Source of the DNA: Blastocatellia bacterium
GTDB taxonomy: Bacteria > Acidobacteriota > Blastocatellia > Pyrinomonadales > Pyrinomonadaceae
Reading direction: 5' to 3'
Assembly: GCA_003488005.1 (NCBI GenBank)
Contig: DNND01000106.1
Location: 1-35,640, forward strand
Length of the DNA stretch: 35,640 nt
Shown: in pieces, positions 1 to 9,200 of the stretch
Layout: each line of letters opens with the position of its first letter
How positions within the stretch are numbered: the stretch's first letter is position 1
The notes under the pieces: generated by a model
Databases searched by the model: none
What the model saw: the letters and a program-made list of their open reading frames with translations, nothing else
Told to the model about the DNA's origin: nothing
Translations under genes and position numbers: made by a program

Positions 1-185
1 TAAAGCCTGGGGTGGAGCGCAGCGAAACCCCAGGATCGCTTAAGTAAAAAACCAAAGTCCACGAAGTGGGCGACAGCCTTTTATGACCGGTAAATTGCAG
101 CGTTTGCGCTATCGCACGCCTCGCGCGCTCTGGGCTTTTAGCTATCGTTGTCCTGGGGTTCCGCTCCACTTCACCCCAGGCTTTA
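1..185. repeat. Inverted repeat pair upstream of the SEDS gene
   Basis: Bases 1-35 and 151-185 are near-perfect reverse complements (TAAAGCCTGGGGTG...CCCCAGGA on one side). Each arm can also fold on itself through its CCTGGGG and CCCCAGG ends. The roughly 115 nt between them hold a small AAGTCCACGAAGTGGGC hairpin and no convincing gene. It looks like one copy of a dispersed palindromic intergenic element. The left arm touches the window edge, so the element may extend further out. Confidence 0.6.
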
Positions 186-237
186 TGCCTTTACCCGCTC
201 CGCGGGTTTGGAAACGCCTAAAGCTAATCGAAACCAA

Positions 238-1929
238 ATGAAGAATCGCGCATCATCGCATCTCTTAATAATCCTGCTGCTCTTCGTTTTCGAAGTTGCG
301 GGTTACTGGGCCATTCATCGCGCTGGTTTGCTGCGTGGTTACGAAACTTCCACTATCGGCGCCATGCGCGACTTGCTGATGTTTGTGCCGCTGTTAGCGA
401 TAGTGATCTGGCTGTCGCGCGTGAATAATTATAGTGGCCAGTGGGTTCTGTTTACGACCGCAGTCCTGCTTTTCTCGGTCGGTATGCTGGTCCAATACCG
501 GTTGTACAGCGATCCTGAATATAACGCCCGCAACAAATCGGCGGCGCGCGCGCAAAAGATGGAAGCCCTGCGCACACGCTACATCATCGAGAACTACGAC
601 GCGGCCAAGAAACAAATGATGGGGTTACCGCCGACACCTGCGTCGTCCATCGACATCGAACAGTTGCCGCGCCGTCCGGCAAACTATTCAATCGGCGACG
701 CAATAACCTCAAGCTACACCTGGATTCCCATCTTCTCTTTTCTTGCCTTTGGCGTCGCCTACATGTTCTGTGTGCGCGATGGCTTTCTGCTGTGGCTGCA
801 ACGGAATAGTTTTATCGTCGTGCTTCTTACGCTGCTGCCATTGGCCGCGGCGGTAGTCACCTCCAGCGCCGGCAAAGCGCTGGGAAACATGACGCCCTGG
901 GAACCGTCGAAGATTCCTTTCCTGCTTGGCTTCGCCGGAATTTTAACGGCGCGTTACAAAGATCTGGCTGAAACTTACTGGGGCATTCCGCGCGCGCGCG
1001 ATGTCGTGCCTCTGGTTGTAATGGGGATGTTGCCGTTTGTTCCCTTCTTCGCGTTGAAAGACTTTGGGCAGATGTTGATTTTCAGCGGCGCTTACACGAC
1101 GCTTTATCTCGTCGCGGTTAGACGTTGGCCGCAATTACTCTTGTTTGTCGGTTCGTTACTGCTGGTCATTGGGATTCTCGTCGTCGGTGCGCTGCCGCGA
1201 GACGTGCAGGAGAAAGTGCCGCTGCTGCCGACCATCGCTCGTCCGGTCCAGACCATGCTGCCGTCGCGAATTCAACAGCGCTTTCATTTGTGGCTCGATG
1301 GTTTCGATCCACCGTCGCCGGAAGTTTCCTGGTGGAAAAAAGATTACCAGGAGGCACTCAGCGATACTCCGCAACTCAAGGAGCTGGCAGAGCAGAGTCC
1401 GGCGATGCAAAAGATTGTTAACGTCGATGTCTGGTTTGATAAGCTGGCTTTCCAACCGGCCCAGGCGATTTTCGGCATTGCTTCCGGCAAGAACACGGGA
1501 CGCGGGCTGGGGCTTGGTTTTCCGGAAGTCATACCCATCGCCGACTCGGACTACGTATACGCTGCAATCGGCGAGGAGCTGGGTTTAACTGGCGGCGCGA
1601 TCGTGCTTCTGGCCGTGATTATTTTGGTGGTGGCTGGAGTTCGTACTTCGCTCGACGCGCGTGATATGTTTACCAAGCTTTGCGCGGCCGGCCTAACGGC
1701 TTTCATAGGTTTCCAGGCGCTGGTTAATGTCGGCGGCATTTTGCGGGCTCTGCCGATGACCGGAATAACCCTGCCGTTCGTTAGTCATGGCGGATTCAGC
1801 CTGGTTACCAGCTTTGCGATGTTAGGGATGCTGATGGCTTTTTCACATCGAAACGCGCGCGACCAAATGCTCGCCAAGCCCTCGCCGGGCGTGCCTGTGT
1901 CGCCATTAAATTTGGAGGCGGTTGAATGA
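238..1929 (+). CDS. SEDS-family peptidoglycan glycosyltransferase (FtsW/RodA/SpoVE)
   Basis: A multi-pass membrane protein of the SEDS family, which polymerises lipid II into glycan strands with a partner class B PBP. About ten hydrophobic segments are visible. Family landmarks are the LKDFGQML segment, which matches the catalytic-Asp region (usually DxG), the GRGLGLGFPEVIPIADSDYVYAAIGEELG stretch cut here to its key features (glycine-rich loop, then EELG), and a late LPFVSHGG motif matching the family LPFiSyGG. At 563 aa it is longer than the usual 370-430: there is a charged insert of about 75 residues after the third hydrophobic segment and an enlarged loop before the EELG motif. An ATG at 238 starts MKNRASSH; an upstream TTG at 148 lies within an inverted repeat and is less likely. 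It overlaps the next gene by 4 nt. RodA is favoured over FtsW because of the kinase/phosphatase/FHA neighbours, but this is not certain. Confidence 0.88.
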   Translation: MKNRASSHLLIILLLFVFEVAGYWAIHRAGLLRGYETSTIGAMRDLLMFVPLLAIVIWLSRVNNYSGQWVLFTTAVLLFSVGMLVQYRLYSDPEYNARNKSAARAQKMEALRTRYIIENYDAAKKQMMGLPPTPASSIDIEQLPRRPANYSIGDAITSSYTWIPIFSFLAFGVAYMFCVRDGFLLWLQRNSFIVVLLTLLPLAAAVVTSSAGKALGNMTPWEPSKIPFLLGFAGILTARYKDLAETYWGIPRARDVVPLVVMGMLPFVPFFALKDFGQMLIFSGAYTTLYLVAVRRWPQLLLFVGSLLLVIGILVVGALPRDVQEKVPLLPTIARPVQTMLPSRIQQRFHLWLDGFDPPSPEVSWWKKDYQEALSDTPQLKELAEQSPAMQKIVNVDVWFDKLAFQPAQAIFGIASGKNTGRGLGLGFPEVIPIADSDYVYAAIGEELGLTGGAIVLLAVIILVVAGVRTSLDARDMFTKLCAAGLTAFIGFQALVNVGGILRALPMTGITLPFVSHGGFSLVTSFAMLGMLMAFSHRNARDQMLAKPSPGVPVSPLNLEAVE

Positions 1930-3479
1930 GCCAACCCATCAATCATCCAGCGCCCGAGCTGACAGTTAAGTCCTCGGCCGTCACTGATCGCGGCTTGAGC
2001 GAGAAGCGCCCTCTCAATGAAGACTCTTTTTTGGCGGACGCTGAGCGCGGCATATTTTCCGTAGCCGATGGCGTAGGCGGAGCAGAAGCCGGCGAAGTCG
2101 CATCACAGACTGCGATTGAGGTGCTCGACGAAGCGTTTCGCCATAAAGAAGAGAACGCCGACATTGAAGACTTGATGGAGCTTGCGATTCAGCGCGCCAA
2201 TGCGTCGATTCACAAGATGGCCCAGGAGCACGCCAAATTTGCCATGATGGCGACCACCATTGTGGTGCTGCATATCAAGAACAACGTTGCCACGATCGGA
2301 CACGTCGGCGATTCGCGTCTCTATCGTCTTACTCCCGACGGCCATCTGTTGCGTGAGACTGAAGACCATTCGGTCGTTGAAGAAGAGGTCCGCGCTGGAC
2401 GTATGACCGCGGAACAGGCCGCCAACCATCCCAGCAAGAACATCATTAGCCGCGCGCTCGGCGCCGAGGACGGTGTTGAAGTCGACATGAAAGTTATGGA
2501 AGTAGAAGACGGTACTCAGTTTCTGCTCTGCACCGACGGCATCACGCGACACATTCCGGATTACGAGCTGCGCCAGTTGATGATTCTGAACGACGATCTG
2601 CCCACGCTCTGCGCCACGCTTAAAGAGCGTTGCTACGAACGCGGCGCTGAAGATAACCTGACGGCTGTGGCTGTGCGGGTCGGCACTTCAATCTCAGCGG
2701 CAACGCGAAGCGCTGAGATGGACGAGACGCTGACGCCGGAAGCAAACGTGGTACCTACCCTTTCAGCTTCGCAGGCAGCGCGCAGTATGGATACGCTCGA
2801 AACGGCGCCCCCGGCAGAATTCGTGCCAGCTTCGCGCAAAGCGTTTCCTGCCGATGCAGCTCAAGGCTCAGAAACCGTCAATCTCGAACGAACAATGGAA
2901 GGCGTACCTGTCGACGCCGTTCGTCAAAGTCGGGGCGGCGGTTTTTTCGGCCGCTTTATTCTGTTTCTACTCGTGGTGGGCGCAGTGGCTGCGGCTTTTT
3001 ATGGCGGCCGGAGATACAAGGGCCCTATTCCCTATATCGATCGGGACAATCAAATCGCGGCGCAGGCTTCGCCGGAACCCACGAGCTCGACGGATGCGTT
3101 TACCAGTTTCGAAACTAAACGGCGCGCAGTTGATCAGGATCCTGCCGCGTGGCTGACCATGGTTGCGCCGGTTGAGGTGGCGCGCCAAGGCTTTCACAAT
3201 GCACTCGATTCTACTGAGCCTGAATTTCTTTATCTCTACGGGCGCGCTTCCCTCTTGACTGGAGATATCGATGAAGCAGTGAGAGCGTTCGAAGCAGTGA
3301 TTGCAAAGACAGACTTGTCGCCCGCGAATGCAACGTTGCGTAAAGAGGCGACTCTCGGGCTTGCGGCAGCAGCGTTAAAGTCAGACAAGGACAAGCCCAC
3401 CGCGCAAACACATTTGGACGAGATCATTCAGAAGCCCGCGGCAACCGTTTCTCCGGCAGTTTCACAGCCTACCCCTTAG
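1926..3479 (+). CDS. Membrane-anchored PP2C-type Ser/Thr phosphatase
   Basis: A PPM/PP2C phosphatase, expected to reverse the phosphorylation made by the kinase encoded next. The catalytic domain fills residues about 12-250. Metal-binding motifs are visible: NED (31-33), ADGVGG (D48), GHVGDSR, LLCTDGIT and the final EDNLTAV. A linker of about 90 residues follows, then one membrane helix at about 341-361, then an outside domain of about 150 residues. That domain includes a helical stretch with the look of TPR repeats (LYGRASLLTGDIDEAVRAF), which could be a sensor or a protein-binding part. The start is supported by GGAGG at 1914-1918, 7 nt before ATG, and an ATGA overlap with the SEDS gene indicates translational coupling. 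The pairing of SEDS gene and phosphatase resembles mycobacterial pstP-rodA. Confidence 0.93.
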   Translation: MSQPINHPAPELTVKSSAVTDRGLSEKRPLNEDSFLADAERGIFSVADGVGGAEAGEVASQTAIEVLDEAFRHKEENADIEDLMELAIQRANASIHKMAQEHAKFAMMATTIVVLHIKNNVATIGHVGDSRLYRLTPDGHLLRETEDHSVVEEEVRAGRMTAEQAANHPSKNIISRALGAEDGVEVDMKVMEVEDGTQFLLCTDGITRHIPDYELRQLMILNDDLPTLCATLKERCYERGAEDNLTAVAVRVGTSISAATRSAEMDETLTPEANVVPTLSASQAARSMDTLETAPPAEFVPASRKAFPADAAQGSETVNLERTMEGVPVDAVRQSRGGGFFGRFILFLLVVGAVAAAFYGGRRYKGPIPYIDRDNQIAAQASPEPTSSTDAFTSFETKRRAVDQDPAAWLTMVAPVEVARQGFHNALDSTEPEFLYLYGRASLLTGDIDEAVRAFEAVIAKTDLSPANATLRKEATLGLAAAALKSDKDKPTAQTHLDEIIQKPAATVSPAVSQPTP

Positions 3480-3530
3480 CCCTCATTTCCCCTCGCAGCA
3501 TCAAAGCAAGGCGAAACATAAGCGCGCAAG

Positions 3531-5069
3531 ATGGCAGAACTGAAGCTACAACAAAGCAGACTCGATGGTCGTTACGACATCGTCGAATGCCTTGGCCGCG
3601 GCAGCTATGCCGAGATCTATGTCGCGCATGACAACGCCGCGCCTGAGGGTGCGCCGACCACCGTCGTCATCAAGGCGTTGAACATGTTTCTGCAGGACAC
3701 GCCCGAGGCCGACCTCGAACATACGCTAATTTCCAATTTTCAGAACGAAGCGGTGGCGCTCGATCGCGTGCGCCATCCAAACATTATTAGCCGCCTGGGC
3801 CATGGCACGGCCATCGATCTTACCGGCACCACTTTCCATTACATCGTGCTCGAGTATCTGTCGGGTGGTGACATGTCGGCGCTCGCTCGTCAGCAGGCGT
3901 TGACGATCGAAAGGGCGTTGTTCTATCTCGAACAGGTTTGTTCCGGTCTGTCGCACGCGCACAAGTGCGGCGTCATCCATCGCGATATCAAACCGCAGAA
4001 TTTGTTATTAACTGGCGACCGTCAGGTTGTGAAAATTGCAGACTTTGGCGTGGCGCGTCTTGAGGCCAACGAAGGCGCCATCACGCGCGTGGGCACAAAC
4101 ATTTACTCAGCGCCGGAACACAATCCGCTGGTCCAGACGGGCCAACTGGATACCGGCGCCCTGCTCATCAACAAAGAACATTTGACGCCCGCCGCCGATA
4201 TTTATTCGCTGGCAAAGACCACCTACACGCTGTTGGCTGGTGAATCGCCGCGCCGGTTTGCGCAACACTCCATTCGCGAGCTGCCGCCGTCGATTAGTAA
4301 TCACTTCTGGTCCCAGTCGGTGCTTCGCGTGCTTGAGAAAGCAACGCAGACGCGACCTCGCGAGCGCTATCAGACGGTGCAGGAATTTTGGGATGAGTTT
4401 GCCGAGGCGGCCCTGCCGCCGACTAAAGTATTGGGCGAGGTTAACGCTGAGGCGCGACGCAAGCCGAGCGCGGATCTTGCGGTTGAGCCCGACGAATTTC
4501 CCAAGGCCGCGCCGCAAGCTCATTTTGTGCCGGTGACTTCGCCCGCAGCGTTGGCTTTTGCGGAAGCCCAGCGGCGTCCAAAGATTGTGGTGCCCGTCGC
4601 CGAAGCCCTGGCGAAGAAGAAGCTCGGCGGTCGCGACGAGGTTGCATTAGACGCTGGAGCGCAGCCTTCAAAAATGAGGAAGGCAGCGTCAGCGCGCCGG
4701 CCGGTCGCGACCCAACGCAAGCGCGCGTACATCGTTGCCGCAGTCTTGATTGCAGCTTTTACGATCATGCTTTTGGCAACGCACAAATACGTTACGTCGC
4801 ATTGGAATCCATTCGTTAATTTGCCGGCGATGGGCGAGCTTTTTGTTATTGGCCGCGAAGGTGTTACAACAACGGATGTAAATTTGCGGTCAGATGCGAG
4901 TATGGCAAATCCGCCGGTGGGAGTTGCAGAAAACGGTTCACGCGTTAAAATTCTGGCCACGACGGACAATTGGTACGAGGTGCAGGTGCTGCAACATGGT
5001 AGGCCAAAGGCGAGTCCATTCACCTCCGACCGCGGCTGGATAAATAAGAAGTTTGTTAAGTTTGATTAA
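3531..5069 (+). CDS. Transmembrane Ser/Thr protein kinase with C-terminal SH3-like domain
   Basis: A Hanks-type (eukaryotic-like) kinase, 512 aa. Kinase domain is about residues 15-290 with a glycine loop LGRGSYAE (21-28), lysine K48, glutamate E73, catalytic loop HRDIKPQN (D152, N157) and DFG (D171), so it should be active. A basic, Ala/Pro-rich linker (about 295-400) precedes one membrane helix (AYIVAAVLIAAF, about 403-425). The outside part, about 90 residues, resembles a bacterial SH3 domain (VNLRSDAS, later WYEVQV and GWINKKFV), a fold often used to bind cell-wall material. The gap to the phosphatase gene is 51 nt, so both should be in one operon. The likely role is sensing wall state and phosphorylating FHA-partner or wall-synthesis proteins; the substrates cannot be read from the sequence. 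Confidence 0.94.
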   Translation: MAELKLQQSRLDGRYDIVECLGRGSYAEIYVAHDNAAPEGAPTTVVIKALNMFLQDTPEADLEHTLISNFQNEAVALDRVRHPNIISRLGHGTAIDLTGTTFHYIVLEYLSGGDMSALARQQALTIERALFYLEQVCSGLSHAHKCGVIHRDIKPQNLLLTGDRQVVKIADFGVARLEANEGAITRVGTNIYSAPEHNPLVQTGQLDTGALLINKEHLTPAADIYSLAKTTYTLLAGESPRRFAQHSIRELPPSISNHFWSQSVLRVLEKATQTRPRERYQTVQEFWDEFAEAALPPTKVLGEVNAEARRKPSADLAVEPDEFPKAAPQAHFVPVTSPAALAFAEAQRRPKIVVPVAEALAKKKLGGRDEVALDAGAQPSKMRKAASARRPVATQRKRAYIVAAVLIAAFTIMLLATHKYVTSHWNPFVNLPAMGELFVIGREGVTTTDVNLRSDASMANPPVGVAENGSRVKILATTDNWYEVQVLQHGRPKASPFTSDRGWINKKFVKFD

Positions 5070-5074
5070 TCTTT

Positions 5075-5185
5075 TTTGGTCTTTGGATTTTCGCTTTAGG
5101 TCTTTGGTCTTAGGACTTTGGTCTTTGATAAGACCTACGGAAATTTAAAGCTCTTACAAAGACCCAAGACCAAAGTCCAAAGACC
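5075..5185. repeat. Heptamer tandem array, inverted pair (TTTGGTC type)
   Basis: Eight consecutive 7-nt units (consensus TTTGGTC, exact period 7) run from 5075 to 5130. Four units of the reverse complement (AAAGACC) run from 5158 to 5185. A 27-nt spacer separates them. Together they occupy most of the gap between the kinase stop (5069) and the FHA gene start (5211). The RNA could fold into a long imperfect stem-loop. Confidence 0.85.
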
Positions 5186-5210
5186 GAATCGCTATTACCA
5201 TTCACCAACC

Positions 5211-6095
5211 ATGGGTTTAATAGAATCAATCAGAAAATGGATCGACGGCGAGACTGGCGAAGACCTTGTCGAGTCGGCCGATGAACACGCCAAACCGCGC
5301 CGCATCTGGGAAGAATTCCTGGTAAAGATCGCGCGCGAAGTTGAAGCAGTCATGCAGCGCGAGATGTTTACGCCGCCTGGTGGTCCAACCTACATTCCGC
5401 GCGAGTACATCGTCTATCTCAGCAACGACGACGACAAAGACTGGCAGGGCGACAAGCGGCGCGGCCTCGAACAGGGTTTGTTTCATGTGCTGTCCGAACG
5501 CGCTCGAGAGTTGAGCGGTCACACCGCTCTGGCCGCGAAATCATTTGCGGTGGAGTTACGCGTTGACGGCACGTTGGAAAAAGGTCAATTCCGCGTGCAG
5601 GGAGTTTGGGATGAAACCGAGAGTGGTCACACGCAGGTAACGCCTCGAGTCTCTGCTGCACAACCCGCCGCCTCCGCCAATGTGAACCTGGGCGACACAG
5701 TGCGTGAACGGGCTGACGGCAGCTCAACCGAAACCGAAGCGGGCGAACAAAGCGAGCAAACCGTCGTGCGGCCGCGCATCAAGGAACTCTACACGGTTGA
5801 GATTTGGAAAGACGGTGTGCGCGACGCAGTGGTGCCGGTCACAAAACCTGAAGTCACCATCGGCCGCGGCTCGCGAACGATCACTGTTGACCTGCCTTTG
5901 AAAGGCGACCCGGAAGTAAGTCGCGTACATGCAATTCTCACGCGCGAAAACGATGGCCGCTACTGGCTCGTTTCAAAGGGCCGCAACCCGACGACCGTAG
6001 CCGGGAAAGATCTCCCCCGCGAAGAGCGCACCGAAGTAATGCCCGATCAAAAGATCGCCATCTGCAACTTCATCATCCGCATCCAACCGAAGTAG
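5211..6095 (+). CDS. FhaA-like protein with C-terminal FHA domain
   Basis: A soluble phosphothreonine-binding adaptor. The N-terminal part (about 1-130) resembles the FhaA N-terminal domain (DUF3662 type), with the landmark PREYIVYLSNDD. A Glu/Thr-rich, low-complexity linker follows (about 140-190). The FHA domain occupies about 200-290, with GRGSRT and the pThr-binding SRVHAIL motif. It is probably a target or reader of the neighbouring kinase, as FhaA is in mycobacteria. The ATG at 5211 gives MGLIESIRKW. An open frame continues upstream to 5118, but those codons are heptamer repeat (RPKTKVQRP) and do not look like protein. The gene is the last of the SEDS-PP2C-kinase-FHA group. No penicillin-binding protein is encoded beside it. 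Confidence 0.88.
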   Translation: MGLIESIRKWIDGETGEDLVESADEHAKPRRIWEEFLVKIAREVEAVMQREMFTPPGGPTYIPREYIVYLSNDDDKDWQGDKRRGLEQGLFHVLSERARELSGHTALAAKSFAVELRVDGTLEKGQFRVQGVWDETESGHTQVTPRVSAAQPAASANVNLGDTVRERADGSSTETEAGEQSEQTVVRPRIKELYTVEIWKDGVRDAVVPVTKPEVTIGRGSRTITVDLPLKGDPEVSRVHAILTRENDGRYWLVSKGRNPTTVAGKDLPREERTEVMPDQKIAICNFIIRIQPK

Positions 6096-6096
6096 C

Positions 6097-6112
6097 GATG
6101 GTGATTACCATC
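6097..6112 (+). terminator. Weak hairpin after the FHA gene
   Basis: GATGGT and ACCATC form a 6-bp stem with a 4-nt loop directly after the stop codon, followed by an AT-rich stretch with scattered T. There is no true U-run, so an intrinsic terminator is only possible. Confidence 0.25.
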
Positions 6113-6152
6113 ATTTAGTTATTTCGATGCGCCGCCCCAAGCAAACCATTGG

Positions 6153-6181
6153 TTGACGGCTTCTGCTATCTGTAATATCGT
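6153..6181 (+). promoter_or_regulatory. Candidate promoter of the TIR-NACHT gene
   Basis: A TTGACG -35-like box (6153-6158) and a TATCGT -10-like box (6176-6181) are separated by 17 nt. Transcription would begin near 6188, leaving a leader of about 75 nt. This is consensus matching by eye only. Confidence 0.4.
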
Positions 6182-6261
6182 GCGCTGTCCTCAGGTTTAT
6201 CCTCAGAGCCGATCCTTGTCTCTTGAGAGCCCTTACTTCAATTAAGTTATAGCTCAAACCT

Positions 6262-9200
6262 GTGAAGAACAAGACGAACAAACAAGAAGAAGGGTGGGAT
6301 TTTTTTCTTGCTCATGCTGGGGATGACTTCGCTTCAGCAGAAACTCTGTATGAATTGCTTCTTCCGAACAAGGTATTCTTAGATAGCCGAAATCTGCTAC
6401 TAGGGGATGACTGGGATCGGGAATTACCAAAAGCGCAAGCGCTATCAAAGATTACTGTAGTACTTGTCTCAACGAAAACCGACCAAGCGTATTATGAAAG
6501 AGAAGAGATTGCTTCGGCCATTCAGATGGCGCGAAGGGATAATACAAAGCATCGAGTAGTTCCTGTCTTCCTGGATGAGAAACCTGATGAAACAAAGGTT
6601 CCATACGGCTTGCTTCGAAAGCACAGTCTGTACGTGGCGAAAGAGAGCGGGCTTGACGGTGTAGCTTCCAGGCTCAAAGAACTCATTGACAAGCTCAGAA
6701 CGAAGGTAGTCTTAGCGAGTGATCAAATGGAATCGTCGGAAGAACGGACGCTCGCTTTTGATCAGTTACTTCTTGATTCCATTAGCCGGCTTAATGAAGA
6801 CGAACTAATGTCGGAAGTAATCGTCCCGTTAGTCGCGGTCTTACATCCCGGGAAAATTGATTATGTAAGCTCAAGCAACGATGCGAATGCAATTCTGATC
6901 TCTTACGGGATTGATCGAATTAAGAAATCCCACATACTGGGTGTCCAAGTGAAACCACTTAGCACCTCAGTGAACGGCACGGAATTGTCAGAAGCTGCGT
7001 CTTCGATCCGAAGCATTCGAACGTCAGGTTTAGCTCTCCGTAGTGGTCGGACATTTGTCAATGAGGCTTGGCTAGTAACACCTTATCAGTTTGAAGATAC
7101 CGATAAAAAGCGGCTTGCAAATAACTTACGCGATCTGGATCGAGAAAATGTACGCCTCGTTTCGGGCGATGAGTTAATCGACCTGCTACGTGAAAACCTT
7201 CCGGATGTTGCATCTAGGCTCTCCAAGTATTCGTCCCCTGAAATAATTGGCTTAGTTTCAGCCTTGGCTCGACATACGGAAGGACGTGCTTTTGGATTTT
7301 CGACAGACAGAAACATTAACTCATTTTATGTGACGGCCGCACTTTCACCTCATGCAACTCGCGCCTACTCGGCTATTCGCGACGAAATACGCGTGCAGGA
7401 CTATAAAGTCGACGATGAGATACCACTTCGACAACTATTAAAGGTAACGGACCTCTTTAACGAGAGACAGGAAATTGAGAGTGCAATGAAAAAGCGAGCA
7501 GTTCAGTGGCTCACTCGGGGCGTGCTGGACGGTTTCGATGTTCCGGTAGATGTCAAGCTCGCGGAAACTTTTAGCGACGTCATTGCACGATTTGTCGAAT
7601 ACTCATTCCTTCAATCGCACGACTTCCTTGATCACGCGCGTTTTATCTTGAAACTGCGGCAAGCATCTGATCCAATATCTGCATACTTGCGAACGCAACT
7701 TTCACCAAGCTTGCTGAAACTCATCGATGAATTCGACGGTACAAGTGCCTTAGAAGGAGCCCTTCCGAGGAACTCGATTAGCGAACTTAATAGGATCTTA
7801 AAAACCACCGCGATTTTTGAAAATGCCAACGTTTCCAGCGTGCGCATTCCAAAGACACTACGGTCGCTGGCGATGAAAGTTACGACCGTGGAGCAGCTCG
7901 TTGTTGTTAACCGGGCCTTACTAGAATCTGCATACCCTAAAGAACTTGTAAAGGCTGCATCAGCTGGACACGACGAAGTTACTGTCGATTTCTTGTTTCA
8001 TTTCAAAGTGTGGTTTTCGAAATTGATACAAGTCACAAAGGAAGCAATTCGAAACTGCCCGAAGACCTTAACGGACGACACGATGCCGGTGAGAAGCGCA
8101 TGGAAGCAGCTTCAAAAGACCGAGAATTTCCTGAACCTTCTCGCAGAGCACTTCAAGTTGATGCTTTTCGAGAAGCCCTTTAGCGAGGAAAACGGAAAGC
8201 GGCCAGTCCGCATCCGAGTGCCCCAACCCGAGCATCTGTTGCAATTAGATAAAGTGTTGCTAATTGAAGGCCCGCCAGGATGTGGTAAGACAACCCTTTC
8301 GAAGGTACTCGCAATCGATATGTTAAGTCGGAATAAGAAGGTTCTCTATCTACCATGTTTCAATATCTCTGCTGAATTTAATGGAAAGCCGCTTGAGCGA
8401 ATTGTGGAAGCTTTTGCTCAAGGCTCTTCTCCAAAAGCTGGTGACTATTCCGAGGCTATTCTAATTATAGATGGCTTGGACGAGGCGCCTTACGACCTAA
8501 GCCGAACTATTCTTTCCGGCTTTAAGAAGTTTTCGCACCTTCTTGTATCTACAAGAAAAGCCTTCGATACCGGTCTTCGTTCAGAATTCTTTCGAATTGA
8601 GCTCGCACCATTCACTAACGACGAACGGGATCTGTTTTTCGAAAGATGGTTTGACGGCGATATCGATTTAATGAATCAAGCCAAGGAGCTCACGTCCAAA
8701 TATCCCGACATTGACAATCACACTCGGATCCCGTTAATCGCAACACTCATGGTTGGGCTGCTTCAGAACGGCGTGGTTCCGACGAAGCGGGCTGAGATTT
8801 ATGGGATGCGGCTTGATCTCTTGCTTTCGCGATGGGACCGGATGCGTGGCGTTAAGCGCTTATACGTTGACAATCCTGAGGCTAAGCGCAGATTCATCCG
8901 CTCGTTGGCTTATTATCTTCATGCCTCAGACGATAGAAGACGTAACATCGCCTTGCCCGAGCTTCATGACGTGTATGAAGAGTCGTTGGGGCAGTGGGGT
9001 TACCGCACGAGTTTTGAACAACTTTTGCAGGACTTAGTCGTGGGCAGCGGAGTTCTTATTGAGGAGCGGCGCGGAATCTATTCATTCGGACATCTAACGT
9101 TCCAAGAGCATCTGGCCGGTGAGTACATCGCTCAAAACTATTCAATAGCACAAATTGCGTTGTTGATGGATGATGACTGGTGGCGCGAGCCTCTCAACTT

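Noticed and set aside
148..237. TTG start of the SEDS gene at 148
   Set aside because: Those codons lie in an inverted repeat and are not membrane-protein-like; ATG at 238 begins the family sequence.
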